Below are positions 7,437-16,570 of a stretch of DNA of 64,000 bases, in pieces. The DNA comes from Hyphomicrobiales bacterium. Lineage in GTDB: Bacteria > Pseudomonadota > Alphaproteobacteria > Rhizobiales > Xanthobacteraceae. A program made the position numbers and the translations under genes. Location of the stretch: the NCBI GenBank assembly GCA_013911975.1, contig JACESF010000009.1, positions 1 through 64,000 of the forward strand. Reading direction: 5' to 3'. Position 1 is the stretch's first letter, and each line of letters begins with the position of its first letter. The notes under the pieces were generated by a model that saw nothing but the letters and a program-made list of their open reading frames with translations, had not been told where the DNA came from and searched no databases.

Positions 7437-10364
7437 ATGAAAATCACAGGGTCGCTCGTGGCGGGGCTCGGGCTCGCCGTCTGCCTGAGGCCGGCGCTCG
7501 CGGCGCCGGAGCCGGGCTTCAGCTACGAGACGCTGCGGTTCGAGGACACCGACACCTTCTTCACCGGCATCCACGCCAACATCATCACCGGCAACAACGT
7601 CATTCCCGGCACGACCTATACGGGCGGGCTGCTCTATGACACGTCGACGGGCCAATGGTCGGCCTTCCCGCAGGCCACGGCGAACGGCGCCAACTATCCG
7701 GGCGCCATCATCTCCTCGCCCTACGGGCCCAGCTTCGGGTCCCAGTACGGCATCCTGCGGGCGGTCGGCAGCTACCAGACCACGGCCTCGGCACCCTATG
7801 ACATCGGCTACCTCTATGACGGGGCCGCCGCGCCGGGCCAGCAGCTCACCACCCTGCAATATCCCAGCAGCGGCGGGGCGGCGACGCTGTTCACCATCGC
7901 GCATAGCACCTTCGGCAACCAGGTGGTGGGCAATTACGACACCCAGCTCGATACCGGCAACGCCTTCATCTACGACATCCGCACCGGCACCTACACCACC
8001 AACAACAAGCCGGGGGCCATCAGCACCACCGCCTACGGAATCTGGGGCGACAAGATCGCGGGCGGCTATTTCGAGGCGGCGCCCGGCGGCGGCCTCGGGC
8101 CCGAGCGGGGCTATATCTACGACAAGGTCACCGGCACCTTCACCGAGTACAACCACCCCGGCGCGGTCGCGACCCATTTCGAGGGCATCGTCGGCGCGGG
8201 CCGCACGGACGAGTACAATCTGGTCGCCAACTGGATCACCGCCGACGGCGAGACCCATCCGGCCGTGATGCACGTGGCGGCGGACGGGTCCGTCACCTGG
8301 TACGAGATCAACATCCCCGGCGATACGGTCTCCTCCAACTCCGCCTATGGCGACAAGGTGGTGGGCATCATCCAGAACGGCAGCACCATCAGCGCCTACA
8401 TCGCCACCATCCCCGGCATCTACAATCCCATCCGCAACACCGGCACGCTCACCTCCAGCGAGGACAATGCGGCGGCTCTCTCCGGCCGGAAGGGCGACGA
8501 CATTGTCAACAGCGGCACCGTGCGGGTCAGCGGCACGGGGGGCGTCGGCATGCGCGGCGAGACCTACGGCGTGCTCACCAATTCCGGCACCGTGGTCGCC
8601 ACCGGCCTCGTGGGTGCGGCGGCGGAACTGCACGGGGTCTACGGCACCCTCCTGAATTCCGGCACCCTCCAGGCGCCCGCCGTGGCCGATGCGCTGCGCA
8701 CGGGGCCGGACAGCTACGGCACGGTGATCGTGAACACCGGCGTCATCGACGGCCGCATCGCCGCCACGGCGGGCCCCGAGAAGCGGTTCGAGAACAGCGG
8801 CTGGATCGGCGTCACCGGCACCGGCATCTCCATCACCCACCTGCTCAGCGGCACCTATGTGCAGACGCAGGCGGGCACCCTCTCGCTCCGGGTGCTCGAT
8901 ACCAGCACCGACTTCCTCGGCATCACCGGCGTCGCGCGGCTCGGCGGCACGCTGGAAGTGCCCTTCCTCACCTCCACTTTGGCCAACAGCTACACCCTGA
9001 TGGCGGTGACGGACGGGATGACCGGCACGTTCGACACGCTGGCGACCCCCGGCCTGCCCACGTTCGTGAGCGCCCAGATCGCCTATTCCGACACCACCGT
9101 GGCGCTGAACCTGACTTCGCAGATGGCGCGGCAGGCGGGCCTGTCCGCCAACCAGGCCGCCGTGGGCGCGGGGGTGGACCGGGCCTTCAACAGCGGCGCC
9201 ACGGCGAGTGTCGGCGATGCCGCCTCCGGGATGCTCACCACCCTCTACGGCCTGAGCGCGACCCAGCTTCCCCAGGCCCTCAGCGCCCTGTCCGGCGAAG
9301 CCTATGCCAGCCAGCAGACCGTGCTGATCGGCGACGGCGCGTACAGCCGCGCGGCGGTGCTCGACCGGCTGCGCCAGGGCGCCTATGGCGGCACCGGCGG
9401 GCCCCTGGCGGCGCTGGCCTATGGCGGGCCCGCGCTCGCCTATCTCGGCCCGCAGGCCCCCGCCGCCGGCAGCGCCGCCCAGGCGCTCGCCTATGCCACG
9501 AAGGCGCCCGAGGCGACGTCCGCCATTCCGGCGGGCACGGCGGCCTGGGTGCAGGGCTTCGGCGGCTGGACCAGCTATGACGGAAACGGACGCGCCTTCG
9601 GCACGGATTCCACCATCGGCGGCATCATGGCGGGCGCGGACATCCAGGCGGGCGCGTGGCGCCTCGGTGCGGCCATGGGCTATTCCCAGTCCGGAGCCAG
9701 CGTCGCGGACCTCAACGCCTCCTCCACCGTGAATTCCATGCTGGTGGCGCTCTATGGCGGCACTATGCTCGGCCCGGTCAGCGTGCGGCTTGGCGCCACC
9801 TATGCCTTCAACCAGATCGACGCGAGCCGCGCCGTCGCCTTCCCCGGCTTCCTGGAGACGGCTACCGCGCAATATGACGGCGGCACGGCGCAGGTGTTCG
9901 GCGAGGTGGGCTACGGCTTCGCGGTCCAGGCGCTGGCCATCGAGCCGTTCGCGGGCCTCGCCTTCGTGCATCTCTCCACGGACGGGTTCACGGAGAACGG
10001 CGCCCCGGCCGCCGGGCTCTCCGTGGGTTCCAGCACGGCCAATGTGGGCTATGGCACGCTCGGCCTGCGGGCGGCCACCAGCTTCGCCCTCTCCGGGGGC
10101 ATGACGCTGGCGCCCCATGCCTCGGCCGCCTGGCAATATGCCTTCGGCGACACGACGCCCAGCGCGCAGCCGTCGCTCACCGCGATCCCCGGCACCGCCT
10201 TCTCCGTGTCGGGCGTGCCGCTGGCGCAGAATGCCGCTCTGGTGGAAGGGGGCGTCGATCTCATCCTGAACCCCCAGGCGCGGATCGGCGCGTCCTATGT
10301 GGGCCAGTTCGGCGACGGGGTGACGGTGAACGCCTTCTCCGCGAACCTGTCCTGGCGGTTCTGA
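7437..10364 (+). CDS. Autotransporter with propeller-like N-terminal repeats and C-terminal beta-barrel
   Basis: This 975-aa type Va secretion protein has a signal peptide (residues 1-22, ending RPALAAPEP). Up to about residue 325 the passenger holds repeated units of roughly 55-60 residues, each with a pattern such as FIYDIRTGTYTT...PGAI, YGIWGDKIAGGYF and YIYDKVTGTFTEYNHPGAV, which looks like beta-propeller blades. A second section (about 330-440) repeats NSGTV/NSGTL motifs (DIVNSGTVRVSG, VLTNSGTVVATG, TLLNSGTL) typical of beta-helix passengers. The translocator barrel occupies about the last 270 residues (AWVQGFGGWTSYDGNGRAF onward) and ends NAFSANLSWRF. The start is ATG at 7437, after GAGGGGTGGG. 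No protease or lipase catalytic motif was seen, so adhesion or surface display is a guess. Confidence 0.88.
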   Translation: MKITGSLVAGLGLAVCLRPALAAPEPGFSYETLRFEDTDTFFTGIHANIITGNNVIPGTTYTGGLLYDTSTGQWSAFPQATANGANYPGAIISSPYGPSFGSQYGILRAVGSYQTTASAPYDIGYLYDGAAAPGQQLTTLQYPSSGGAATLFTIAHSTFGNQVVGNYDTQLDTGNAFIYDIRTGTYTTNNKPGAISTTAYGIWGDKIAGGYFEAAPGGGLGPERGYIYDKVTGTFTEYNHPGAVATHFEGIVGAGRTDEYNLVANWITADGETHPAVMHVAADGSVTWYEINIPGDTVSSNSAYGDKVVGIIQNGSTISAYIATIPGIYNPIRNTGTLTSSEDNAAALSGRKGDDIVNSGTVRVSGTGGVGMRGETYGVLTNSGTVVATGLVGAAAELHGVYGTLLNSGTLQAPAVADALRTGPDSYGTVIVNTGVIDGRIAATAGPEKRFENSGWIGVTGTGISITHLLSGTYVQTQAGTLSLRVLDTSTDFLGITGVARLGGTLEVPFLTSTLANSYTLMAVTDGMTGTFDTLATPGLPTFVSAQIAYSDTTVALNLTSQMARQAGLSANQAAVGAGVDRAFNSGATASVGDAASGMLTTLYGLSATQLPQALSALSGEAYASQQTVLIGDGAYSRAAVLDRLRQGAYGGTGGPLAALAYGGPALAYLGPQAPAAGSAAQALAYATKAPEATSAIPAGTAAWVQGFGGWTSYDGNGRAFGTDSTIGGIMAGADIQAGAWRLGAAMGYSQSGASVADLNASSTVNSMLVALYGGTMLGPVSVRLGATYAFNQIDASRAVAFPGFLETATAQYDGGTAQVFGEVGYGFAVQALAIEPFAGLAFVHLSTDGFTENGAPAAGLSVGSSTANVGYGTLGLRAATSFALSGGMTLAPHASAAWQYAFGDTTPSAQPSLTAIPGTAFSVSGVPLAQNAALVEGGVDLILNPQARIGASYVGQFGDGVTVNAFSANLSWRF

Positions 10365-10384
10365 CGCCGCCCGGGGCTCTTCCC

Positions 10385-10414
10385 CTATTTCAGCAGGACC
10401 TATTTCAGGAGGAC
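10385..10414. repeat. 15-bp tandem duplication at the 3' end of a gene
   Basis: CTATTTCAGCAGGAC (10385-10399) is followed directly by CTATTTCAGGAGGAC (10400-10414), with one mismatch. The second copy encodes the last codons and TAG stop of the minus-strand secreted protein. The first copy therefore repeats a VLLK-stop-like sequence just beyond the real stop. A replication-slippage duplication is the simplest explanation. Confidence 0.75.
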
Positions 10415-11359
10415 CTGGACCTCCTGGTCCTGCCCGGCCTCCACCTTGAACTCGCGTGAGAAGGTGCGCCCGTCATTGCGCGCGAAGGCGACATAGTCGC
10501 CCTCGGTGAGCACGAATTGCGGGAAGGCGCCGATGGATTCCTTGATGGTGTCGCCGCCCGGCGTCGTCACGGTCCATTGGGTGTCGGCGAGCGCCTCGCC
10601 GCCGGTGATCTTCACCAGCTTCAGCGTCACCTGCGCGGCGCGGTGGTGCACGGTGGCATCGGTGAGCTTGCCGGGCTGGACGGTGACGTCCGCCCGCACC
10701 ACCGCATTGGCGTCCCCATAGGACGAGACCACGTGATAGGTGCCCTCCGGCAGGAGCACCACATCGCCCGCATTGGCGCCGCGATAATAAGGCTGGCTCG
10801 ACGCCCGCCCCTGGAGGAAGGAGCCCTCGAAGATATCGAAGGTCACTTTCTGCCCGGGGATCGGCCGGTTCTCCACGTCCGCGCTCAGCCGCAGGCCGCC
10901 CGCCGGCAGGAGGAAAGCCTCGCGCTTGGAGATGGCGCCCATCTGCACCCGCTGGGCTGCGCTGGCGAAGCCGTAGCTCACATGCACCACGTAGCCGCCG
11001 GGATTGAGGAAGAAGACCGGGAAGGGCTCGCTGCTCTCCGCCACCAGCGGGAAGGCGCCGGAGGCTTCGGGCGTGTCGGCGAACACCCGCCAGGAGACCC
11101 CGCGCGGGATGGGCGCGCCCTCGCTACCGAAGCGGGCATAGGCGCCGAGCGCCACCTTTCCGGGCGGCGGCTGGGGCAGCAGCGCATGGGGCTCGCGGGC
11201 GGTGCCCGGGGGCGTGCGCCCGCCGGGCGGGGGGCCGAAGCCTTCCGTGGGCACCATGGGCGAACCGAGCGCGGGCACCCCCTGCGCGACGGCAGGCACC
11301 GCCGCGAGGAGCGCGAGGGACAGGCAGGACAGGGCGGCGAGCGCGGCGCGGGCAGACAT
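10400..11359 (-). CDS. Secreted hypothetical protein with carboxypeptidase-regulatory-like beta domains
   Basis: This 319-aa exported protein has a clear signal peptide (SARAALAALSCLSLALLAAV then AVAQG). The start at 11359 is preferred because a GGAGG lies about ten bases upstream, whereas the frame can only be extended from a TTG codon. A Pro/Gly-rich linker follows (EGFGPPPGGRTPPGTAREP). At least two beta-sandwich-like segments come next, with motifs such as LPEGTYHVVSSYGDANAVVR, VQPGKLTDATVHHRAAQVTL and LTEGDYVAFARNDGRTFSRE. These resemble bacterial periplasmic proteins with repeated carboxypeptidase-regulatory or PEGA-like folds. There is no catalytic motif. It is divergent from the nitroreductase gene. 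Confidence 0.7.
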   Translation of the reverse strand: MSARAALAALSCLSLALLAAVPAVAQGVPALGSPMVPTEGFGPPPGGRTPPGTAREPHALLPQPPPGKVALGAYARFGSEGAPIPRGVSWRVFADTPEASGAFPLVAESSEPFPVFFLNPGGYVVHVSYGFASAAQRVQMGAISKREAFLLPAGGLRLSADVENRPIPGQKVTFDIFEGSFLQGRASSQPYYRGANAGDVVLLPEGTYHVVSSYGDANAVVRADVTVQPGKLTDATVHHRAAQVTLKLVKITGGEALADTQWTVTTPGGDTIKESIGAFPQFVLTEGDYVAFARNDGRTFSREFKVEAGQDQEVQVLLK

Positions 11360-11517
11360 GGCCGTCACGTGCCTCCAAACCAAGGCGGATTCAAGTCCCC
11401 CGTGCCGCGCCGGGCTCTCGATCCGGGACGGAGGGCGCGCGCCCTAGGCTCCGTCCGCTCCGCCGTGCTAAGGGAGCCGAAGGGTTTCTAGGCCCCTCCC
11501 TGCCAGTCCGGTTTGCC

Positions 11518-12081
11518 ATGCCCGATGCCATCGACCTCCTGCTGACCCGGCGTTCCACCCGCATCCTCGACTTCGCTGAGCCGGGGCCGAGCGCGGCGGA
11601 GCTGACCACGCTTCTCACCATCGCCTCCCGCGTGCCGGACCACGGCAAGCTCGCCCCCTGGCGCTTCGTCGTGTTCCAGGGCGAGGGACGCGCGCGGGCT
11701 GGAGCCGCGCTCGCCGACGTGCTGGCGCGCAAGGAGCCGGATGCCGGCGAGAAGCGCCTCACGCTGGAACGGGAGCGCTTCACCCGTGCGCCTCTGGTGG
11801 TCCTGGTGGTGTCGCGCGCGGCGCCCCATGTGAAGATCCCGGAATGGGAGCAAGTGCTGTCCTCCGCGGCGTGCGCGCAGAATCTCCTCGTGGGCGCGGC
11901 GGCGCTGGGCTACGGCGCCACCTGGCTCACCGAATGGCCCGCCTATGATGCGGAGGCCCGCGCCGCGCTGGGCCTGTCCGAGGCGGAGCGCATCATCGGC
12001 TTCGTCTATGTGGGCACGGCGACGCAGAAGCTGGAGGACCGCCCCCGTCCCCCGCTGGACGAGATCGTCACCTATTTCTGA
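11518..12081 (+). CDS. Nitroreductase family protein (YdjA-like)
   Basis: This 187-aa FMN-dependent oxidoreductase has the N-terminal RRSTR motif (LLLTRRSTRILDF) that binds the FMN phosphate, then RVPDHGKLAPWRFVVF, typical of the YdjA/short nitroreductase subgroup. The C-terminal GYGATWLTEWPAYD and RIIGFVYVGT segments complete the fold. Short members use NAD(P)H to reduce nitro-aromatics or related electrophiles, with poorly known natural substrates. The next gene starts seven bases after the stop, so the two may be co-transcribed, though their functions look unrelated. Confidence 0.88.
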   Translation: MPDAIDLLLTRRSTRILDFAEPGPSAAELTTLLTIASRVPDHGKLAPWRFVVFQGEGRARAGAALADVLARKEPDAGEKRLTLERERFTRAPLVVLVVSRAAPHVKIPEWEQVLSSAACAQNLLVGAAALGYGATWLTEWPAYDAEARAALGLSEAERIIGFVYVGTATQKLEDRPRPPLDEIVTYF

Positions 12082-12088
12082 GGTCGCC

Positions 12089-13102
12089 ATGGCGGGAGAC
12101 ACGAAGCGAGGCCTGGAGGCGGGGACGGCGGTGCCGGCCTCCCTTGGGTCTCGTCTCGGCATTGCCAAGCAATTGCTGGCAGCGGCGGGCGATGTCCTGG
12201 CGGGCCGCAATCCCGCCCGCCGCATCCAGTCCGCGCTGCGCCGCCTGTCCGCGCCCGCGCGTCCCGCCCCGCCTTCCGGCACGCCCGGCCTGCGCATCCT
12301 GCGCCGGGACGGCCTCGACGCGGGCGTCGGGCCGGTCTGCCTGTTCGTCGCCTATGCGGCGGACGGGCGGCTGTTCGGCCATACGATGCAATATTGCGCC
12401 AGCCTGCGGGAGCAGGGCGTGCGGCTCGTCCTGGTGATGGTCACGGACCGCTCCGACGGCGATGTCCTCGATCCCGGCCCGCACATGGCCGACGCCGTCC
12501 TGGCGCGGGACAATGAGGGCTACGACTTCGCCGCCTGGGCGGCGGCCCTCAAGGCTCTCCCGGAGCTGTGGGAGGCCCCCGAACTGTGGTTCGCCAATGA
12601 CAGCGTCTATCATTCGCCTCGCCTGTTGAGCGGGCTTTCGGAGCGGGTGCGGGCGAGCGCGGCGGATGTGGTGGCGCTCACCGGCAGCGACGAGGTGGCG
12701 CCCCATTTCCAGAGCTATTTCTTCGTGCTGAAGGCGCCGCCGGCGCGCCGCGGCGCGGCCCGGGATTTCTGGGCGCAGGTGCGCCCGCTGGCGGACAAGC
12801 TCCAGGTGATCCGGGACTATGAAGTGCGCCAGAAATCCGCCCTGGAGGCCGGGGGGCTTTCGGTGGAGGTGCTCTATCCCGCCCCGCCGGGGACACGGAA
12901 CCATCTCCAGCAGGACTGGCGGGGGCTCCTGGCGGCGGGCTTTCCCTTCGTGAAGGTGGAATTGCTGCGGGACAATCCCTTCCGGGTGGATCTCACGGGC
13001 TGGCGGGCCCTGCTGGACGCGCAGGGCTTCGATACGCGCGAGATCGCCTTCCATCTCGGCACCCGGCCGTCGGGGGCGGCCGGGCTGATGGAGCTGCGCT
13101 GA
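12089..13102 (+). CDS. RgpF-like rhamnan synthesis F family protein
   Basis: This 337-aa protein contains the conserved pattern of the rhamnan synthesis F family: a VCLFVAYAADGRLFGHTMQY opening near residue 87, RDNEGYDFAAWAAALKALPE, LWFANDSVYHS, LTGSDEVAPHFQSYFFVLK and a C-terminal GTRNHLQQDWRGLLAAGFPF. Such proteins occur in surface-polysaccharide loci and are thought to act in chain assembly or transfer. The start at 12089 follows the nitroreductase stop closely; an upstream in-frame extension overlaps that gene and is disfavoured. It converges with the AlgJ-like gene four bases away, so an O-acetylated surface glycan locus is plausible but unproven. Confidence 0.8.
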   Translation: MAGDTKRGLEAGTAVPASLGSRLGIAKQLLAAAGDVLAGRNPARRIQSALRRLSAPARPAPPSGTPGLRILRRDGLDAGVGPVCLFVAYAADGRLFGHTMQYCASLREQGVRLVLVMVTDRSDGDVLDPGPHMADAVLARDNEGYDFAAWAAALKALPELWEAPELWFANDSVYHSPRLLSGLSERVRASAADVVALTGSDEVAPHFQSYFFVLKAPPARRGAARDFWAQVRPLADKLQVIRDYEVRQKSALEAGGLSVEVLYPAPPGTRNHLQQDWRGLLAAGFPFVKVELLRDNPFRVDLTGWRALLDAQGFDTREIAFHLGTRPSGAAGLMELR

Positions 13103-13106
13103 CCGC

Positions 13107-14204
13107 TCAGGGCATGCCGATGGGCAGGCCCTTGCAGGGCAGGGAGCGTTCGGTGGGCGCGTAGATGACGATGTCCGGCTTGAACGTCTCGATGGCGTTC
13201 CACTCGAACTTGCACGAATTGTTGTGCATCCAGCCGAAGCGGCTCGCGCGCGCCTCCAGGAAGCGCTTCCAATAATGCTGGGTGAAGGAATCGCCGATCA
13301 CCAGGATGCTCGGCCCCGCGTGTCCGGTGGAAAAGGCATAGGGCTGGAAAGGGTCGTTCGGCGGCTTCTCGGGCACCACGCCCTTCAGGGCCGTGAGCTT
13401 GGCGCGCGGCTCGGGATAGCGCACCGCATAGTCCCGGTCGCCCGTGGGGCTCGCCTCGCCCAGATAGCGGGCGAGGTCGCCCGTGGGTGCGGTGCCCAGC
13501 GGCCCGAGCGCGGCCTCGGCGGGAATGACGAGGTCCGGGCGGCCCGCCGCCTCCATGGCGGCGTTGAAGGCGATGAGCGCGCCGCGCTGGTTCCAGTGGC
13601 TGTCGGTGCGCATGTAGATGGGGCCGTCCTTCTCCGCCGCCTTGAAGGCGGGGCGAAGGTCCACGAAGGTGACGCCCCGGCGCGGCAGGTCGGCGGAGAC
13701 GAAGTCCAGCTCGGTGGGCCTGCGCATCTGCGCTTCGGCCCAGTCCGGCAGCTTCTCCGTGAGGGCGGTCGCGTTGTTGAGCGGCGAGGTCACCACCAGC
13801 TTGCCGCCCTGCGCCTTCACCGCCGCATCGAACTTCTGGAGCACCTCGCCGAACATCTGGAGGCCGGGCTCGCGCATCACGAGGCCCAGCGACTGCTCCA
13901 GCGCCTTGTCGCCGGTATAGAAGAGCTGCCCGTCATCGCCGATCACCAGCGGCCGCGCGCGGGTGGAGTGGAAGGCGCGGGCATAGGCGGCATTAGCCGC
14001 CATGATGGCGCCCCGGAAGCCGAAATGGGCGTTGATGAAGGGGTCGAGCCGCTCGCCCGCCCGCTCCCACCAGCGCTCGGCGGGGGCGACCGCCGGGCGC
14101 ACGGGCCCAGGCAGGTCCGGCAGCACATGGCCCAGCATGGGGATGAACAGGATGGCGGTGAACACCAGGCACCACCAGCGGCGATAGCGAAGCAGCAGCG
14201 GCAT
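13107..14204 (-). CDS. AlgJ/AlgX-like SGNH-family alginate-type O-acetyltransferase partner
   Basis: This 365-aa protein has one N-terminal membrane anchor (WWCLVFTAILFIPMLGHVLP) and a periplasmic SGNH-like domain. The catalytic signatures are visible: MRTDSHWNQRGALIAF (Asp and His of the D-x-H motif) and ILVIGDSFTQHYW (nucleophilic Ser in GDS). AlgJ/AlgX proteins accept acetyl groups passed through a membrane MBOAT protein and transfer them to an exported polysaccharide. The partner MBOAT gene ends three bases upstream of this start, so the pair is translationally coupled. The longer open frame reaching 15662 is not real, because that stretch is read as MBOAT in another frame. Confidence 0.87.
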   Translation of the reverse strand: MPLLLRYRRWWCLVFTAILFIPMLGHVLPDLPGPVRPAVAPAERWWERAGERLDPFINAHFGFRGAIMAANAAYARAFHSTRARPLVIGDDGQLFYTGDKALEQSLGLVMREPGLQMFGEVLQKFDAAVKAQGGKLVVTSPLNNATALTEKLPDWAEAQMRRPTELDFVSADLPRRGVTFVDLRPAFKAAEKDGPIYMRTDSHWNQRGALIAFNAAMEAAGRPDLVIPAEAALGPLGTAPTGDLARYLGEASPTGDRDYAVRYPEPRAKLTALKGVVPEKPPNDPFQPYAFSTGHAGPSILVIGDSFTQHYWKRFLEARASRFGWMHNNSCKFEWNAIETFKPDIVIYAPTERSLPCKGLPIGMP

Positions 14205-14206
14205 GG

Positions 14207-15622
14207 TCAGAACCTGAAATACAGGAAGGGACTGTAATTGGCCGCCCCCGCCGTCATCATGCAGAGCAGGAACAGGACCAGGATGACGAGGCTGTCCACC
14301 ACGCCATAGAACGCGCGCCGCAGCGCGGGCGCCATCCGGCCGCCCTTCACATTGGGCAGGCCCCACATGGCGAGCGGCCATCCCAGAACCAGGATGACCA
14401 GCGTCACCGGCTGGAGCGCCGTCATCAGCGAGGGGTCGATGGCGCCGAAGCCGTTGAGGCCCGCGAGGCCCCGGAACATCATCACCGCGTCGTCCAGGGT
14501 GAGCGCGCGGAACCAGACCCAGCCCGAGAGGAACACTGCGAACACATAAGCGTGCCGCAGGATGCGGGGCGAGGCGGCGAGCGCCCGGCCGAACCGCGTA
14601 CGCTCCAGCACCAGGAACAGGCCGTGATGGGCGCCCCAGATCAGGAAGGTCCAGGCCGCCCCGTGCCAGAGGCCGCACAGGAGAAAGACGGTCCAAAGGT
14701 TGATGGCCGTGTAGAGGTGCCCGTTCCGGTTGCCGCCCAGCGGAATATAGACATAGTCCCGGAACCAGCTCGACAGGCTCATATGCCAGCGGCGCCAGAA
14801 GTCGGAGATGGACAGGGCGCCGTAGGGCAGGCGGAAATTGCGCGGGAATTTCAGGCCCATGGCCAAGGCGAGGCCGATGGCCATGTTGGAATAGCCGCCG
14901 AAGTCGAAATAGATCTGGAGCGCGTAAGCCGATAGGCCGAGCCATGCGGTGGCGAAGTTCGGCACGTCCACCTGGTCGAACACCATGGCGGCCACGGGCG
15001 CCACCTCGTCGGCGATCAGCACCTTCCAGGACAGGCCGATGACGAAGATGCGCAGGCCCGCCGAGATGCGCCCCGGCGTGGTGCGCCGGTCGCGGATGCG
15101 GTTCGCGATGGTGGAGTAGCGCACGATGGGGCCGGCCACCAATTGCGGGAACATGGTGATGTAGACCGCGATCTCCTCCAGCCGCCGGTTGGCCTGGGCG
15201 CGGCCGCGATAGACGTCCACCAGGTAGGAAATGGCGTGGAAGGTGAAGAAGGAGATGCCCAGCGGCCATTCCGGGTGCACCACCGGGATGTCGAGCCCAT
15301 CCGGCAGCAGCACGTTCAGGTTCTCGGCCAGGAAGCCCGCATATTTGAAGAAGATGAGGCCCGCGAGGTTGAGGACCACCGCCAGCCACAGCGCCCCGAG
15401 CCGCCGCCCCGGCGGGCGCGAGCCGATGAGCAGGGCCAGCGCGTAATTGCCCACCATGGAGACGCACAGCAGCGCGAGGTTCCACAGGCCGCCCCAGGCA
15501 TAGAAGACGAGGGAGAAGGCCAGCAGCACAAGATTGCGCGCCCGCGTGCCCGGCGTCGCGAAATACGCGACCAGGAACACCGGCAGGAAATAATAGAGGA
15601 AGGTGACGGAGGAGAAGACCAT
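14207..15622 (-). CDS. MBOAT family O-acyltransferase (AlgI-like)
   Basis: This 471-aa polytopic membrane protein begins MVFSSVTFLYYFLPVFLVAY, the usual N-terminus of AlgI/DltB-type membrane-bound O-acyltransferases. The catalytic region contains FWRRWHMSLSSWFRDYVYIP and LLCGLWHGAAWTFLIWGAHH, with the conserved active-site His in the WHGAAW segment. It would move acetyl groups across the inner membrane to the AlgJ-like partner encoded immediately downstream. No alginate biosynthesis genes are present, so the acceptor is some other extracellular polysaccharide, possibly connected with the RgpF-like gene nearby. Confidence 0.92.
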   Translation of the reverse strand: MVFSSVTFLYYFLPVFLVAYFATPGTRARNLVLLAFSLVFYAWGGLWNLALLCVSMVGNYALALLIGSRPPGRRLGALWLAVVLNLAGLIFFKYAGFLAENLNVLLPDGLDIPVVHPEWPLGISFFTFHAISYLVDVYRGRAQANRRLEEIAVYITMFPQLVAGPIVRYSTIANRIRDRRTTPGRISAGLRIFVIGLSWKVLIADEVAPVAAMVFDQVDVPNFATAWLGLSAYALQIYFDFGGYSNMAIGLALAMGLKFPRNFRLPYGALSISDFWRRWHMSLSSWFRDYVYIPLGGNRNGHLYTAINLWTVFLLCGLWHGAAWTFLIWGAHHGLFLVLERTRFGRALAASPRILRHAYVFAVFLSGWVWFRALTLDDAVMMFRGLAGLNGFGAIDPSLMTALQPVTLVILVLGWPLAMWGLPNVKGGRMAPALRRAFYGVVDSLVILVLFLLCMMTAGAANYSPFLYFRF

Positions 15623-15658
15623 GGGCGGGGTTTCGTGCGGGGCCGGGGGTGCCCGCCC

Positions 15659-16441
15659 TCAATAAACGAACTGCTCGCGAAGAATACGTTCTTCGAGCCC
15701 GTGATCCGGGTCGAACAGCATCGCGGATGAGCAGGAAGCGTCAAGCGCGGCGGAGACGAAGACGACGTTGCGCACTTCGGAATGGTCGGCCACCGCGCTC
15801 ATGGGGCGCTTGGCGGGCTCCCGCACCTCGATCTCGATGCGGCCCTGGTCCGGCACCAGCGCCCCGCGCCAGCGGCGCGGGCGGAACGGGGAGATGGGGG
15901 TGAGCGCGAGCAGCGGCGTGCCGAGCGGCAGGATGGGGCCGTGGGCGGAGAGATTGTAGGCGGTGGAGCCCGCAGGGGTGGCGACGATGATGCCGTCGCA
16001 GATCAGTTCCTCCAGCCGCTCGCGCCCGTCGATGCACACCCGGAGCTTGCCCGCCTGGTAGGTCTGCCGGAACAGGGCCACCTCGTTGAAGGCGTGGGCG
16101 CGGTGGCGGCCGCCCTGCTGGTCCACCGCCTCCATGACGAGGGGATGGATCTTCACCTGGATGGCCGCGTTCAGCCGCTCGCGCAGCTGGTCCTCGCGGA
16201 AGGTGTTCATGAGGAAGCCCACCGAGCCGCGATGCATGCCGTAGATGGGCACGCCGCGTCCGCGCACCGCGTGCAGGGTCTGGAGCATCATGCCGTCGCC
16301 GCCGAGCGCGACGATCACGTCCGCCTCCTCCAGCGGGGTCTCGCCGTAAAGCTCCAGGAGGCGGGCGCGGGCCGCCTCGGCTTCCGGGGTGGCGGCGGCC
16401 GAAAAGGCGATCTTCTCGAAAGACGTGTCGGCTCCGCTCAT
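15659..16441 (-). CDS. nadK: NAD kinase
   Basis: This is a 260-aa ATP-NAD kinase that makes NADP. The signature GGDG lies in [20 protein letters not shown] near residue 45. The second hallmark, [20 protein letters not shown], forms the NAD site, and a [10 protein letters not shown] segment sits between them. The length and the lack of a long N-terminal extension match alphaproteobacterial NAD kinases. The gene is on the same strand as the MBOAT gene, 36 bases upstream of its start, and is divergent from cutA with about 130 bases between. The neighbours give no hint of special regulation. Confidence 0.94.
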   Translation of the reverse strand: MSGADTSFEKIAFSAAATPEAEAARARLLELYGETPLEEADVIVALGGDGMMLQTLHAVRGRGVPIYGMHRGSVGFLMNTFREDQLRERLNAAIQVKIHPLVMEAVDQQGGRHRAHAFNEVALFRQTYQAGKLRVCIDGRERLEELICDGIIVATPAGSTAYNLSAHGPILPLGTPLLALTPISPFRPRRWRGALVPDQGRIEIEVREPAKRPMSAVADHSEVRNVVFVSAALDASCSSAMLFDPDHGLEERILREQFVY

Positions 16442-16570
16442 CGGCCAGCCGCGACGGCGGCTCCCCTCTGTGCGCCGGAAGCGGCGCTCGGATTAAGTAT
16501 CGGTCCGCCCCTGGCTTGTCGAGGCGCTCGCCCCGGCCCATGCTGCCGGGAGGGTCCGGGGAGGGCGATC

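Noticed and set aside
6831..10136. 1101-codon open frame on the minus strand opposite the autotransporter
   Set aside because: Only its 3' end (DUF983) looks like a protein. The rest is low-complexity Gly/Arg/Ala/His sequence produced by GC-rich antisense codons.
13107..15662. Single 851-codon protein covering both acetylation genes
   Set aside because: The first 486 codons are an out-of-frame reading of the MBOAT gene. Only the part from 14204 down is a real AlgJ-like protein.
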